NCBI GenBank assembly: GCA_003342895.1
Contig: PTFA01000092.1
Coordinates: 771,658-835,657, forward strand
From: Casuarius casuarius
Lineage: Eukaryota > Chordata > Aves > Casuariiformes > Casuariidae
Direction of reading: 5' to 3'
DNA: 64,000 nucleotides
The notes under the pieces were generated by a model, which was not told where the DNA came from, ran no database searches, and saw only the letters and a program-made list of their open reading frames with translations. The position numbers were made by a program, and so were the translations under genes. Below are positions 1 through 11,509 of the stretch, in pieces. The stretch's first letter is position 1, and each line of letters opens with the position of its first letter.

Positions 1-111
1 GGGACCCGCGGCTGGCGGGGTTGTGCCGGCTGAGCCCCAGCAAGCTCATGACAGCGATTGGCCCTCAACCCCCCCTCCCTGCCCGGGGCCGCTTCCTTCC
101 CTCTCTTCCAG

Positions 112-1164
112 GACCAGAAGATCCTGCTGTCCATCTACAACATCAGCATGTCCCTGCGGGACGTGGCGGCCGGCACCCTGCGAGGCCCCGAGGAGGTGGC
201 GGTGTGGAAGGTGGCCAGAAACACCGAGTTCGCGCTTAGGCAGAACTGCCGGAAAATCAGCCAGGTGGGAGCCCCACGCCCTCCCCCGGCTGCCGCGTTC
301 CTCGCGGGGCTGCGGCCGGGCTCCGGGGCCCTGCGCGCGGGGGTGAAGGTCTGCGCGGGTTTATGGCGGGGTGGTGGAGGCACACCCCAGCGAGCGCTCA
401 ACCGCCCGGCCCCGCGCCGGGGAGCGAAGTCCGGCGCTGGCAGCGTTGGGACGGGCTGGGGGGTTCTTACACCGCGGCGAGCGCGGAGCCTCCCGGGGGG
501 GCCGAGCCCGGGCAGGTGACGTGGCAGCGGGGGTGCCAGCGGGATGCTCACCCCCATCCCCCTCTTGAGCTGCATGGGGGCAAGAAATGGGGTCTCCCCC
601 CAAATGCTGGTCTGCAAATGGGCTCATGCATGAAACGGGCATGAAACCCTGGCCAGAAGCATCGCCCGTCGTGGCGGCAGCAGCGGGGAGCCCGGGGCAG
701 GGACGTGCCACCTCCCGGGCTGCTGGCTCCGGCCGTGCTCGGTGGTCCAGGAGGGAGCTTCTCCCTCCCCGCCAGCACCGGAGGACCGAGCTCAGGTTTA
801 ACCCTTCCTGGAGGCTTTGGTCCCCAGAGCCCCCCCGAGCTCAGCTTTGGCGGGTCCGGGGCTGCTGCAGGCTCAGGGAGCGGGTTTGCAGGGTGGCCAT
901 GTCCCCGGTGCATCCTCCCCCCCGACGCGGTGCCACCTCGGTGGCTTTTGCCCCCACCACCAACGCCGGCACCGTGGGGGATGCTCACACTCGGCGTGCC
1001 CACAGCAGAGCCTGCCGCCGGCCCCGGCACGGCCCCAGCGCGGAGGGCCCGGCCGCCGGAGGAAGCAGCTGAAGGAGCTGGCGCGGAAGGCGGAGAGGCT
1101 GGCGACGTGCTGGGAGAAGCTCTACGCGCTCCGCTCCCCCCGCCGGGACCCCCAGGGCTCATAG
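112..1164 (+). CDS. 3' end of an unidentified gene (two last coding exons, partial)
   Basis: Two exons can be joined in one frame: 112-264 (51 codons, phase 0 at both ends) and about 1006-1164, ending in TAG. The first has a strong acceptor (polypyrimidine then CAG ending at 111) and a GTGGGA donor at 265. The second follows CCCACAG. The first exon encodes a compact, helix-like segment beginning DQKILLSIYNISMSLRD and ending NCRKISQ. The second encodes a basic stretch (RRRKQLKELARKAERL) and the C-terminus LYALRSPRRDPQGS. The mixed hydrophobic/charged pattern, flanking splice sites and a downstream AATAAA support a real gene whose 5' part lies left of the window. I do not recognise the family. 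It is not PRPF6, the human neighbour on this side, as far as I can recall that protein's C-terminus. The second exon could also start at 1009, since CAGCAG offers two acceptors. Confidence 0.6.
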
Positions 1165-1890
1165 CTCCCGCCGGGGAGCCCGATGCCCCTCTGCTTTCCT
1201 GGCTGCTGGTGCCTTGTTCCCGAATCTACGGCAAATTCAACTTCAGGGTCGGCCGAGTCGGTGCCAGAGCTGAATTTGGCCTCTTGGTCCAAGCGGTGCC
1301 CTGGGACCCGTTTCCCCGCGGGTGCTGGGTGCCGGCAGCCTCCTTCGCGGTACGATGGCTGCAGCAGCTGCCTGGAAAACCAGAAACTGGGGGAAGAGGA
1401 GGGGGAACGTGCAGGAAAAAGGAAGAGACTAATTTCCGTGGTGCCCCCATCCCTGGCTATGCAGCACCCACCACTTTCTTGGGGCCGGCGGTCGCTTTTT
1501 GGAGCCCGAGGAGGAGGATTTGCTTCGCTGCAAGTCTCTGCTGGGGGCGTGCATCCATGGACAAGCGTCCCTTGTGCGTGACTGTGACCCTGAGCCGGGC
1601 AGAGCAGCATCACCGCCAAGGTCCAGCGTGACCCGGATGCGGGACTGGGCACCCAGGGATGCACCCGGGAGCCCCTGGCTGCCTGGGGAGGGCGAATCGG
1701 CAGCAGAAAGGGAGGATCCGTGGCAAAACCTCCGTGCGGCTGCTGGACGTGGTGGTGGTCCCAGCCGTGCGGAGATGGGGCACCATGGCGCGCCGGGGGG
1801 TGCGGAGGAGCCCTCCCGCCGTGCCGCCCTCCCCGCGGGGGCCACAGGCCCTGGGAAGCAAATAAAACCCCTCCTTCCCCCCAGGGCCTC
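1165..1890 (+). promoter_or_regulatory. 3' UTR and poly(A) signal of the unidentified 5' gene
   Basis: After the TAG at 1162-1164 the plus strand continues without a further recognisable exon to a canonical AATAAA at 1861-1866. A T/G-rich stretch follows about 15-30 bases later. This would give a 3' UTR of roughly 700 bases and an mRNA end near 1885. That fits the two exons upstream being the end of a plus-strand gene. Confidence 0.5.
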
Positions 1891-4255
1891 TGGCTGCGGC
1901 ATCTGCCTCAGTTTCCCCAGCCCGGTGCAGCGGGAACGAGCGGGGCCGGGGACCGCGGGGAGGACACGAGGTGGCAGCAGCGGGCTGCGCGGCGGCCCCT
2001 GGCCACGGTGGTGGGCGGGCGGCCACGGCCCCACGGCCTGCTGCCCCCCCGGGCAGCCCCCGTCCCTGCCAGGGACCCCCGCTTTGGGGGGGTGCACCCA
2101 GCCCCCCGGCGTGGGGGGCACCCGGGTCAAAGCAGGGCCCCAGGTTTAGGGGGATCAGGCCAGGTGGTGCTGGGGGCTGCTGCCCCCCCCCCCCGGCACC
2201 GTCCCCCCCACGCAGCACCCGCTGCCGCGCTCCCCCGGATGGCTGGTGTGGGGGGTCCCGGGGCCTTCCTCCCGGCCCCATCCTCCTCCTCCTCCTTCTC
2301 AGGGGCTCCCCTGGGGGCCAGGGCACGCAGCCCGCAGGGGCTCAAGACCCACTGTCCACTGCCCCCCTGGGGGGGCTCCACCGTGGGAGCATCCTCAGGC
2401 TTTGCTTTTTCCTCCCCCCCCCCCCTTTTCCCCCTCTTTCTTTCTTTCTTTCTTGTTTTTCCCCTGAACAAAAGATCAGATGCCGGCAGCCGTTTTAATT
2501 GGATTGAATAGAGGGAAGAACAGCGGCGGGGGGGGCCAAAACAGCCCCCACGTCCCCGCGGGGATGGTGGGGGGACGCAGGGCCCTGGGGGGCCGTGTTG
2601 CAGTCCCGGTGCCTCGTCGCTGCTCCGGGCTGGAGCAAAGTCCCCCCCGCCCATCCCGAGCTGCCAGCGCCGTCCCGGACGGACCGGAGCGCTGCCGGGA
2701 TGGGACGGGAGAGCATCGCTGCCGCCCGCCCGGAGCCCGGCAGCGCCCGCAGCGAGCCCGGGGGTGCAGGCGCCCGGCGCGGCGGCACGAATGAGTGCAT
2801 GGAAAGGAAGGAAAGAGCGAAGGAAGGGGCTGAAGGGAGGGGAAAAGCGAGGTCGAAGCGCCGGTGGAATCGCAGCAAAACAGCCGGAAAAAGGAAACGG
2901 GCCTGAAAAGTGACACAAAAATAGCAGCGAGGCAAACCCAAGTGCGCGGCACATGGGAGTGAGCGCATTTCCTTCGAGGGCAGCGCCGCGCGCTCCCGCC
3001 TGCGCCGGGGGGGCTGCACGGCCACGGCTGCGGTCCCGCGCGGGGCCAGGGTCCGGCGTGGGCGTGCGTGGCTGGCTGCACGCATTTGCACACGCGTGTG
3101 CACGGGGAAGGCCGTGCATTAATGCATATTGCAGCGTGCATCCTGGTGCCACTGGCTGCGCGTTGCAGGGCGCATCGGCGCGGTGCCGCGGGTGCCTGCA
3201 GGTGCGGGGCCCCCCCCCGGGCGATGGGCTTCCCAGCTGCGTCCGACCACCTTGAAAACAGCCCACCTCCCCCCCGCCGGCGCTGGCCTTGCCGTTCCCG
3301 CGGGCGCTGGCTCTCGCCCCACGCGGGATGGGGTGCACGAAGCCGCGTCCTGCTGCGAGCCGGGGCGTTTCGTCCTCGCCCCCCTCCCCGCAGCGCCACG
3401 AAGCTGTTGAAAGCGCAGATTTATGGCGCGATAAACGCTGGGGGCTCTGCTTAATATTTTGCTCCATCCTTTGGAGAGCGGTGGCTTCGGAGCAGCGCAG
3501 CGCTGCCGGGACGCCGTGCCGGAGCGGGGTCAGGCCGGTCCCCGTGGTGCCGGTGCCGGGCGGTGCAATCAGCCCCCGAGCGACGACCGCGCTGCAAATG
3601 CCGCCGAGCAACAACGCCGGGGTCCCGGGGGGGGACCCCCCCTCTGTGTGCTTTTATGGGCCCGCGGCTGGGTTTTGGCAGCATCTGCGGAGCAGATTGC
3701 GTGTGCCACGGCGCTGGGGCACCTGGGACGGCGCTGCCACCCCACGGCGAGGGCGGGCGGCTGGGGGGGCCCGTCCTGGGGGCGAGGGGCCGGGCGATGC
3801 TCGGACGCTGCTGGGGTGCTCCGGCAGGGCAGCGCTTGCAAAGCCCGAGGGCGGCGGGGCAGCTGGGTGGGGGGGTTCTCTGCCGGTTCCCACGCGGGGC
3901 CGTGTGCGCGGTGCACGTGGGTGCACGCATATGCACGCCGCCCCCCCGCAGTGCCCCCCCCCCGCCGCCACCCCTGCCGGGGTTTGGTCCTCTCGCCGCG
4001 AGCATCTCCGACGTCGCCTCTGCAGCAGCAGGACGAGGCGAGCTGCATCCCGGGGCAGCGGCGGCTCACGGCAGGGCTGCTCCAAATCGCCGGCATCTTC
4101 NGCAGGATGCATCCCGGCGCACGGAGATGCCGAGGGCACCGGCGCCCGGCCGAGCCCGGGGAGCAGCCCGCAGGAGCCGGGCCGGCGTTTCTCCCGGGGA
4201 CGGATGCTCGCCGCGGTGAGGAGGGGACACCCTCGGCCGCGGGCGTTGCCGCCGT
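1890..4255. other. GC-rich intergenic DNA, no gene recognised
   Basis: Long open frames occur on both strands but are proline/alanine/glycine/arginine-rich and reflect base composition. There are homopolymer C runs, a short TTTC run near 2436-2456 and patches of alternating purine/pyrimidine (around 3080-3110 and 3910-3940). I see no splice-bounded conserved-looking exon, RNA gene or mobile element here. Confidence 0.5.
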
Positions 4256-4259
4256 CCCC

Positions 4260-4830
4260 GATGCCGGGCAGCCCGTGGAGGCTGCGGATGCCGCGCTGGT
4301 CCAGGAGCCCCCGGCGCCTCGCCAGGAAGGGCGCCAGGAACCCGAACCCCAGGACGAAGGCCAGCGAGGAGATGCTGCCCAGCGCCAGGGCGGCCGCCGG
4401 CGTGACCATCGTGTCGGCCAGAAGACCCAGAGGGCGAGCATCCCCGTGAGGGCCAGGAGGTCCGACTGGCAGGTCGGGCTTTCCTTGGGACGTCCCAGCT
4501 GCTCTTCTGGCCGGAACAGAGCCTTGGACATGCCGAGGCCGAAATAGCAAGCGAAGACGTGGATGGTGATGGTTCCTCCCGCGTCCAGGACCTTCAGCCG
4601 GGTGATGTTGACCCGCTCGGTGGACCTTGCCGTGGTGGAAGTGGCAGAGCAAGCCCTGCAGGACCAGGGCCCGCTGCATGGAGACGCTGGAAGCTGCAGG
4701 CGAGCGCGCCGAGCCCGTAGCCGGGCCTGGAGGCCAGCAGGAGCCCCAGGGCCACCACCAGCATCACCCGCACGTCCTGGAAGAGGGGGAAGATGCTGCG
4801 GAGCTGGTTGGCGCCGGGGTCGGCGGATTC
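4260..4830 (-). pseudogene. Rh-family ammonium/CO2 channel pseudogene fragment
   Basis: Four Rh-like segments follow each other in family order but in different frames. Segment A (4830-4687) has DPGAN then FPLFQDVRVML, the Rh second-helix signature. B (4679-4620) has ALVLQGLLCHFHHGKV. C (4618-4412) has KVLDAGGTITIHVFACYFGL and, further on, LALWVFWPT. D (4409-4260) has LGFGFLAPFLARRRGLLDQ then LHGLPGI. Intact Rh proteins have about 60-75 more residues between B and C and between C and D. Here the joins are a few bases long, so introns cannot explain the frame changes. The A-B join is a simple frameshift; B-C and C-D combine deletion with frameshift. No intron separates parts of C or D that are on different exons in RH genes, so a retrocopy is possible. 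The 5' end (before about 4845) and the C-terminal third are missing or unrecognisable. VFACYFGL resembles RHD/RHCE or the non-mammalian Rhp2 group more than RHAG/BG/CG, but I cannot assign the subfamily. Confidence 0.75.
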
Positions 4831-4849
4831 TGCTGCCCTCTTGCATTTG

Positions 4850-7800
4850 CCGTTTTATTGCCGTGGTTAATTTTTAACCGCAGGTATAAGTCAACGTTCA
4901 GAAGACCAGATTCCCCCTGTAGATGCAACGCTCATAAATTACCCACATGCTCTCGCTCGGCAGCCATCAAAAGCGGACGCGAGGGTTTTAAGGTTTTAAG
5001 GAGATGGAAGGAAACTCCGCCGCGGAGGGCGGCGAGCGGAGCAGCAGAGGCCTCTGCGGAGGCCTGGGAAGCGCCGAAACCAGGCTGCAAAGATGGTTTT
5101 CCCCCAGGTTTGCATCGGCGCGAACGGCTGGAAATTCATTACCAATTAGCGCGCGAGAAAAACAACGCGCGGAGCAGCCAAGCAGCTACCCCGAAGTTTC
5201 TGGGTTGCTGCTTAATGTGACATTTTGCCAGCGAATGTCTGGAAAAAAAATATGAGAACCGCAAGAACAAAAGGCAGAAGGGTTGGTAAATATTTGTTCC
5301 AGAGAGGAGATATTTTTGTGCTGTCCCTGATCTCAACACCCCTGCCGCGGGCGCTGGCTCCGCGCCGCCCTTCGTCATCGCTGCTGGAGGATGAGGCAGG
5401 CGAGGGCGCAAAATGGGAAACTATTGTTGCAGAACCCGCGAGCGGCGCCGTTGCCAAACCCTCCCCGGCCGCTCGCAGCGCCAAGCGCTGGAAATGGGGC
5501 ACCGCCGAGGAAGAGGGGCGTCCGTGGGGCGATGCTCCGGGTGCCTTTCCCGGCCCCGGCGGCGGACACGGCCCTGCTGCAAGACCGGGGTTGCCAGCGG
5601 CAGGCGATGGCACCGGTGGGAATATTTTGCCCAAGGAAACGCGGAGCCGCAGCCATCTCTGGGGACCGGCCCGGATCCGCTGCGTGGCAAGGGGCGGCCG
5701 TCCGTCCCCCCATCCCGGCGTCTCCCTGCAAAAAGCCTCGCTTCTGCCAAAAAAAACCAAATGGGGCAAAACAGCGGCGATGCCACGGTGCTCCCCAGGC
5801 CACCGACCCCAGCGGTGGGGAAGCCTCGCCGGGAGCCGATTAAAAAATAACCTTTATGGCACCCATGAAAAAAGGTCGAAGTTTCCCGAGGCGGCCGGGA
5901 GGCCGGAGCCCCCGGGGCCGGGGCTGCGCACGGAGCGAAGCCGGAGCCGCGGCGGGTCGCGTAAGGCGACAGGATCCGGCAGATCCGAGCCAATGCTGGC
6001 AGCAGCCGGTCCGTGGCACTGGGAAAACACTCCTGCGAACTGAACAAATCCCTCCGGTCTCCCGAGTCATGTACGAGAAATTGCTAATGGAGGGATCTAG
6101 CCGGAGCTGGATTTCCAGACGTTGGTCATGCTCCCGCCGCGGCTGGAAGGCCATATAAGTACATGGATGTGAATCCCGAGCGGCGGGATTGCTCCGGCGG
6201 GCCCGTCCGACCGGCTGCGTCACCGGGCTGCCGGCACCCGCCTGGGGACCTGCCGATGGGCTTTGGGGACCCAAAGAGCTTTGGGGACCCGCTGAGCCTC
6301 GGGGAGCCGCTGCGCCTTGGGCTTTGCCGGCTGGAGCATCCCTCCCGGGGACCCTTCTCCGGCGGTACCCGAGGCACCGGCGCGGTTCCCGCGGGCACCA
6401 GCAGCAGCATCCAGCTGCATTAAACATCTGCATAAGAACATATAGGTTTTTTGCAGTCCGCGGCCCGCGCGGGACGGGTCCGCCCGGACGTCACGGCGCA
6501 TCGCGCGGCCCCGCGGCCGCCTGCATCTTGGCCGCACATTGCGCAAGGCGGCGTGGGGAGGCCCCGGGACCGCACACACATGCGCTCCCCAACAGCCCGG
6601 CGTGCGCGTCCCCCCCCCCGAAAACAGACAAAATAAAAAAAAGAGGGGGAAAAAAAAAAGGAAGCAATTTAAGCTTTGAATCCGTCTCTTTAAAATGTTC
6701 TCATGGCTTCATTAGAATTTGCAGCCGCAGAGGCTTTGAAGAGCGTGGTATAAGGAGTGAAACATCTGGAAAAATTAGGATTAATGAAAACATAATTCCC
6801 AAGACTAAAGGGAAGATTAATCCTGCATTGCCACTTGTGTGTTCCACAGCTTTTCCCCAGCTCGTAACGCCGAGCTCGTTAAACCGCCGCGAGCCCAGTT
6901 TTCCTTCTCTTCTCCCGCTGCCCGGCGGAGGCGGAGGGAAGCGGCCGGTCGAGCGGGGCGGCAGCGTGGCCGAGCCCCGGGCGATGCCGCTCGCGCCCGG
7001 CGAGGTTTTCCCGTCCCATCCCGCGCCGTGCCGTGCCGTGCCGCCGCGGCATTGTGTGAGCGAGGAGGCGCTGGATGACGGTCACATCCTGCCCCTCTTC
7101 CTATGCCCGGCCTCAGGAAAAAGCTGCGCTTTGTAAATACGAAAATAAACAACAAACTCTTCCCCCAATTTACTGCCCCCCCCCCCCAAAAAAAAAGCAG
7201 CCCGGCAGCGGGGGCCCCCGCGGCATCGCCGCCACCTGCTCGGGGAAGTGATTTTTCATGGAGGCAGGAAAAGGGGGGGAATGAAATCTCGGGTCAGGAG
7301 TAAAAAGGGAGAAGAGGTTTGTGTGCAGCCCGGAGGGGGGAGATGGGGGGTGCCGGGCCGGCGCGGCAGCGTGTCTGTGCGTCCCGGCCCCCCCGGCAGC
7401 AGCGGGTCGCCGGAGCCTTTGCAGCCTGGAGGCTGCAGATGGGCCACCAGCTGCAGGACGGTCCCGCGTCACCTGCCTCGGCCCCCCCGGCCCCCGCGGC
7501 CGCCCCCGGGACGCTTCCCGTCGCCGAGCCCCACGGAAGCAGGTGGCGGTGCTTTTCCCGGCCCCGGAGCGGGTGCCTCCCCGGGGGGGACGGCGCGGTG
7601 GCCCCCCCGGGAGCGCCGGGGCCGTTGCACAAGCGGCGGCGGCTCCGGCTCCGTCGTGCTGGCGGGGAAGTGGCGCAACCGGCCGCCGCCTCCATCCTTT
7701 GTCTCCCGGCGGCTCCGGCTCCCGCGGGAAGGCCGGCTGGGGCGGGGGGCTGCGCCGGGGTGCCGGGCGCAGGAGGTGCTGGCGGCCGCCTGCCCGGCTT

Positions 7801-9880
7801 TGGGAAAGGCTGCAAAAGCCTCCGGCTTTGGGGAAAAGCATTCCAGCGCGGCGCTCGCAGCCTGAACCCATTTGCTGCTCCCCGGGCAGGCCCTGCGCGC
7901 GGGGGCTCCGGCGGCCACGCCGCATTGTTACGAAAAGTGATTAAAATACCAAAAAACCCCAAAGGCAAGCATCGGCTGGAAGGGCTGGATGGGAGCGAAG
8001 AGGATTTGAGGGGTGAGGAAGCCTTTGGGCCCGGGCAGCGCGGCAGGAGCACGTGGCAGGCTCCGGGCTGCACTGCGCGAGCGAGAGGGCTGCGCAGGGA
8101 GAACCAGGGGCGAGCCGGGAAAACGGGACCCGGATGAGCGATGGCTTCAAGAGGAGAGGAGCGAGGGGACGGGACCCTGTTCTTTAGGTCCGGAGCTGGC
8201 TTCTGCTTGGAGGGGACCTGCCCGTCCCCGTGCCCATCCCGGCGGCCGCGGCACGGGGGCGAGGAGCAGCCCCGCGCCCCNCCAGCGGCCGACTCCGGCC
8301 CCGCCGCGGGCCGCGCTCCAGCTGGGCGCTGTTTTGTAAGGACTCCTGGGCCTCTGCGGCGCAGAGATAAGCCCAAGAATTCGCCGGCCGTTCCAAATAT
8401 CCGGCGCGCTTCCGCCCGCTTCCTCGCTGCCGCTCCAGCCCGTTTGTCTCATTTCCGCTGCATCACGCTGGGGAGAGCTTCCTGTTTGCTCCCGGCTCCG
8501 CGGCGGGGGGCAGGAGCCGGCGCGGGAGCGCGGCAGTGCCGCCGGACCCCACGGCTGCGGCCACCCCCCGGGCCCCCCCCGGCTCCGTTCGGCGGCCCCG
8601 GTGCAGAAGGGGCAGTGGGGACGGGGTGGCTCAGCCACAGCCCGGGGGTGACAAGTGGGGCCCGAGTGACAAGCTGAGATTGCGGCTGCGGGTCCTTTTT
8701 TTTAAGTTCCCCCCCTTTTTTTTTTTTTTTTAGGATTTTGCTGCAAATCAGCCCAGACTCCCCGCAGCCCCCCCCGCCACCGGGCGAGGGGCAGGGCCGC
8801 TGCTCGGCGCCGGCCCCGCGGAGCCTCCCTCCGCCGGCGGCCCCCGCCCCGGGCCGGGATGCGGCAGGCAGCGCCGGCACGAGACGATGCATCGCCGAGA
8901 CGAAGCCGGGCCGCGAGCCGCTTTTCGGGGCCCCCCTGGTGAAACCTCCCACTCCGCTGCAGCACCCGGGGCTCAATCCCCCCCCGCGGCACCGGGGCGA
9001 CGTCCCACCGCGAGCCCAGACCCCTCCGTGCCTCCCTCCGCCCGAGTGTGAGTGTTTACTCCCGGCGATTCTCATCGCTCGCGGCGCGGCCGGAGCTATT
9101 CAAAGGCGGGCGGAAGCGAGCGCAGCAACTGAAACAACAATGAGAAGGAAACGGAGCCCGAAAAATTCTCCGCTCGTAAATCAACTGAACTGCAGGTGAT
9201 CCCTGAGCCGGGCCGAGCCAAGGAAAAGACACGGCTCGAAGCCGCCGGGAAGCGCCGGCCGCCCCGGACCCGCCGGCCGCCCCGGGCCGGGCAGCGATGC
9301 GCAGCGCCGCCGGCTCGACGGGAGCCGGTCCCGGGCTCGGGGCACCTCCTAAAGGCTTTTTCCCAGCTTTGGGGCAGGATCTGCCGCCAGGGCTGGGCTC
9401 TCCCGACGCATCCCCCCTCCCCGGCATCCTGCCTCCCGCGCCGACCCGGCACCGCCATAAATGCACCCTGCGTCTTTAAGCCGCTTCGTACAGCACAAGA
9501 AAACGCACTCGCTGAATTACAGCTTTTTAATCAAATGCATGTAACCATGTCACTTAAAGTGCTCGCGAAAAAAAAAAAAGCACACAATTGGAAGAGCACG
9601 ATATTAAAACCAGCTGCTTTCTTACCCCCACCACAGTTAATAGTTTTTGAATGTTCTGAATGAGAGAGAAAACAGAGCCAAGCTCCACTTTCATGTCCAT
9701 CTCTGTGAGCAGCCCCGGTNGGACGGGAGCGGGCAGCGCGGCGAGGGATGCTCCCGCAGCCGGCCCGGCTTCGCCCCATGTCTCCCTGCTCGTGGTGGTG
9801 GGGACACGAGGGACCGCGGGGCGAAGCAGCGCGTCTGGCTCTGCATTGCTGGAAACGCGGCCGAGCATCGCCCGGGGATG
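4850..9880. other. Non-coding intergenic DNA with AT-rich islands
   Basis: No gene is recognised. Most of the stretch is GC-rich. Several AT-rich islands stand out: about 5130-5320, 6620-6860, 7110-7170 and 9480-9670. The 6660-6850 island contains repeated homeodomain-like TTAAT/ATTA cores and reads like a conserved non-coding element, but conservation cannot be judged from one sequence. Poly-T/poly-A runs at 8695-8730 and 9568-9580 are simple repeats. Confidence 0.45.
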
Positions 9881-9980
9881 CGTGCAACAGCGTGCAACAG
9901 CGTGCAACAGCGTGCAATGGTGTGCAACAGCATGCAACAGCGTGCAATGGTGTACAACAGCGTGCAGCAGCGTGCAACGG
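9881..9980. repeat. 10-bp tandem array (CGTGCAACAG)n
   Basis: Ten consecutive units of 10 bases, consensus CGTGCAACAG. Variants such as CGTGCAATGG and TGTGCAACAG alternate, giving a partial 20-base higher-order pattern. The phase never slips over the 100 bases. The open frames through it (reading CNSVQQRAT-type peptides) are products of the repeat. Confidence 0.95.
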
Positions 9981-10735
9981 TGTCCCGCAGACACCCTGCG
10001 CCGCTCACCGCCGCTGCTCACCCCAAGCCGTGTCCCCCCGGCATCGCCGGGGCCGCGGCGCTCCTCCTGCGTCCTCCTCAGCTGCGCGTGCCGGGACCGC
10101 TGTGGCCTCCGGGCTGGCTGGCCCGGCCGGGGGCTTCCCCGCGCCACCGCCAGCCACCTCGAGCCGGGCGGCTCCTCCGCAACGCGCACCAGCGCTCACG
10201 AAGCGCGAGGCCGAGACCACCAAATATGTCAAAACACACTTAAAATTTATTGTTCCNTCCCCTACGTTGGAGGCTCTTGAACGGCGGCCAGCGTCTCTCC
10301 CTCGCTGCGATGGGGCCTATCTGCCGCCGCTGANACTTCGCATACATGTATAACCCCTTTGCTTTTATTTCTGTCTCTTTTTTTCCTTCCTTTAAATGAA
10401 AAATACAAACAATCAATGGAAAATGTACATTCGTTCCATATGGGCCGGTCGGAGCGTGGAGAGGAGCCAGGAGAGGCATTTTTAGGCAGCCTCCTCTCTC
10501 CGGCGGATGGCTGGACGCCTTCCCGGAGCGGCCCGGCGGCCCGGCCTGACTCTGCCGATGGGCCTCAGACGCTCTGTGACNCTCCCGCGCGGCGGGGGGT
10601 GACTCAGCTCCCGCCAGGGCTCAGCCCCCCCCGGGCGGCCAGCCCGCGGCAAGGAGGGGGTCCCACCAACACCTCCCCGCCAGCCCGGAGCGCCTGAGCT
10701 CAGCCGCACGGGAGGTGATGGAGAGACCTGCTTGG

Positions 10736-11505
10736 AGCAGGAGGTTGGGTTAGGGGAGGTTGGGTTGGGTTAGGGGGGTTGGGTTGGGTTAGGGGGAGGT
10801 CGGGTTGGGTTAGGGGGAGGTCGGGTTGGTTAGGCTGGGTTAGGGGCAGGTTGGGTTGAGTTAAGGGGAGGTTGGGTTGGGTTAGAGGCAGGTTAGGGGT
10901 AGGTTGGATTGAGTTGGGGGAGGTTGGGTTGGGTTACAGGTAGGTCAGGTTGGTTTAGAAGCAAGTTAGAGGCAGGTTAGGGGGTGGTTTGGGGGGGGGG
11001 TCGGTTGGTTAGGTTGGATTAGAAGCAGGGTACAGTCAGGTTACGGGGAGATTAGGTGGTTTTGGGGGAGGTTAGGTTGGTCAGGTTGGGTTAGGGGCAG
11101 GTTAGGTTGATTAGGTTGGATTAGGGAGAGGTTAGATTTGGTTAGGGTGATTAGATTGGCTTGGGGCAGGTTAGGCTGGGTTCGGAGGCGGTTAGGTTGG
11201 GTTAAAAGGGGAATCAGGTNGGGGGTTGGGTGGGATTAGAGGGATGTTAGGCTGGTTAGATGGGTTGGGGAGGTTAGTTTGGGTTAGTGGGGTTGAGTTG
11301 GGTGGGATAGATTGGGTTAGGTTGGATTACGGGCAGGTTAGGTTGGGTTAGGGGGAAGTTAGGCTGGGTTAAAAGAGGGATTAGGTTGGGTTAGGTGGGC
11401 TAGGTTGGGTTGGGGCATCTTAGGTTGGGTTGGGGCAGTTTAGGTTGGTTTAGGGTGAGTTAGGCTGGGTTGCGGAGGGTTGGGTTGGGCTGGGCTGGGG
11501 GAGGT
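10736..11505 (+). repeat. Telomere-like G-rich minisatellite, (GGTTGGGTTAGGGG)-type
   Basis: About 770 bases of degenerate units built from GGTTGGGTTAGGGG, GGTTAGG and GGTTGGGTTGAGTTAGG. TTAGGGG or TTAGGG occurs many times, always with the G-rich strand on top. Unit length is loosely 10-26 bases with interruptions (for example near 10985, 11215 and 11310). The composition predicts G-quadruplexes on the plus strand. It may be an eroded interstitial telomeric sequence or simply a G-rich minisatellite that converged on the motif. Confidence 0.9.
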
Positions 11506-11509
11506 CAGG

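Noticed and set aside
2127..3614. A 495-codon minus-strand ORF
   Set aside because: Pro/Ala/Gly/Arg-rich composition, overlapping open frames on all strands, and no recognisable domain. Typical of GC-rich non-coding DNA.
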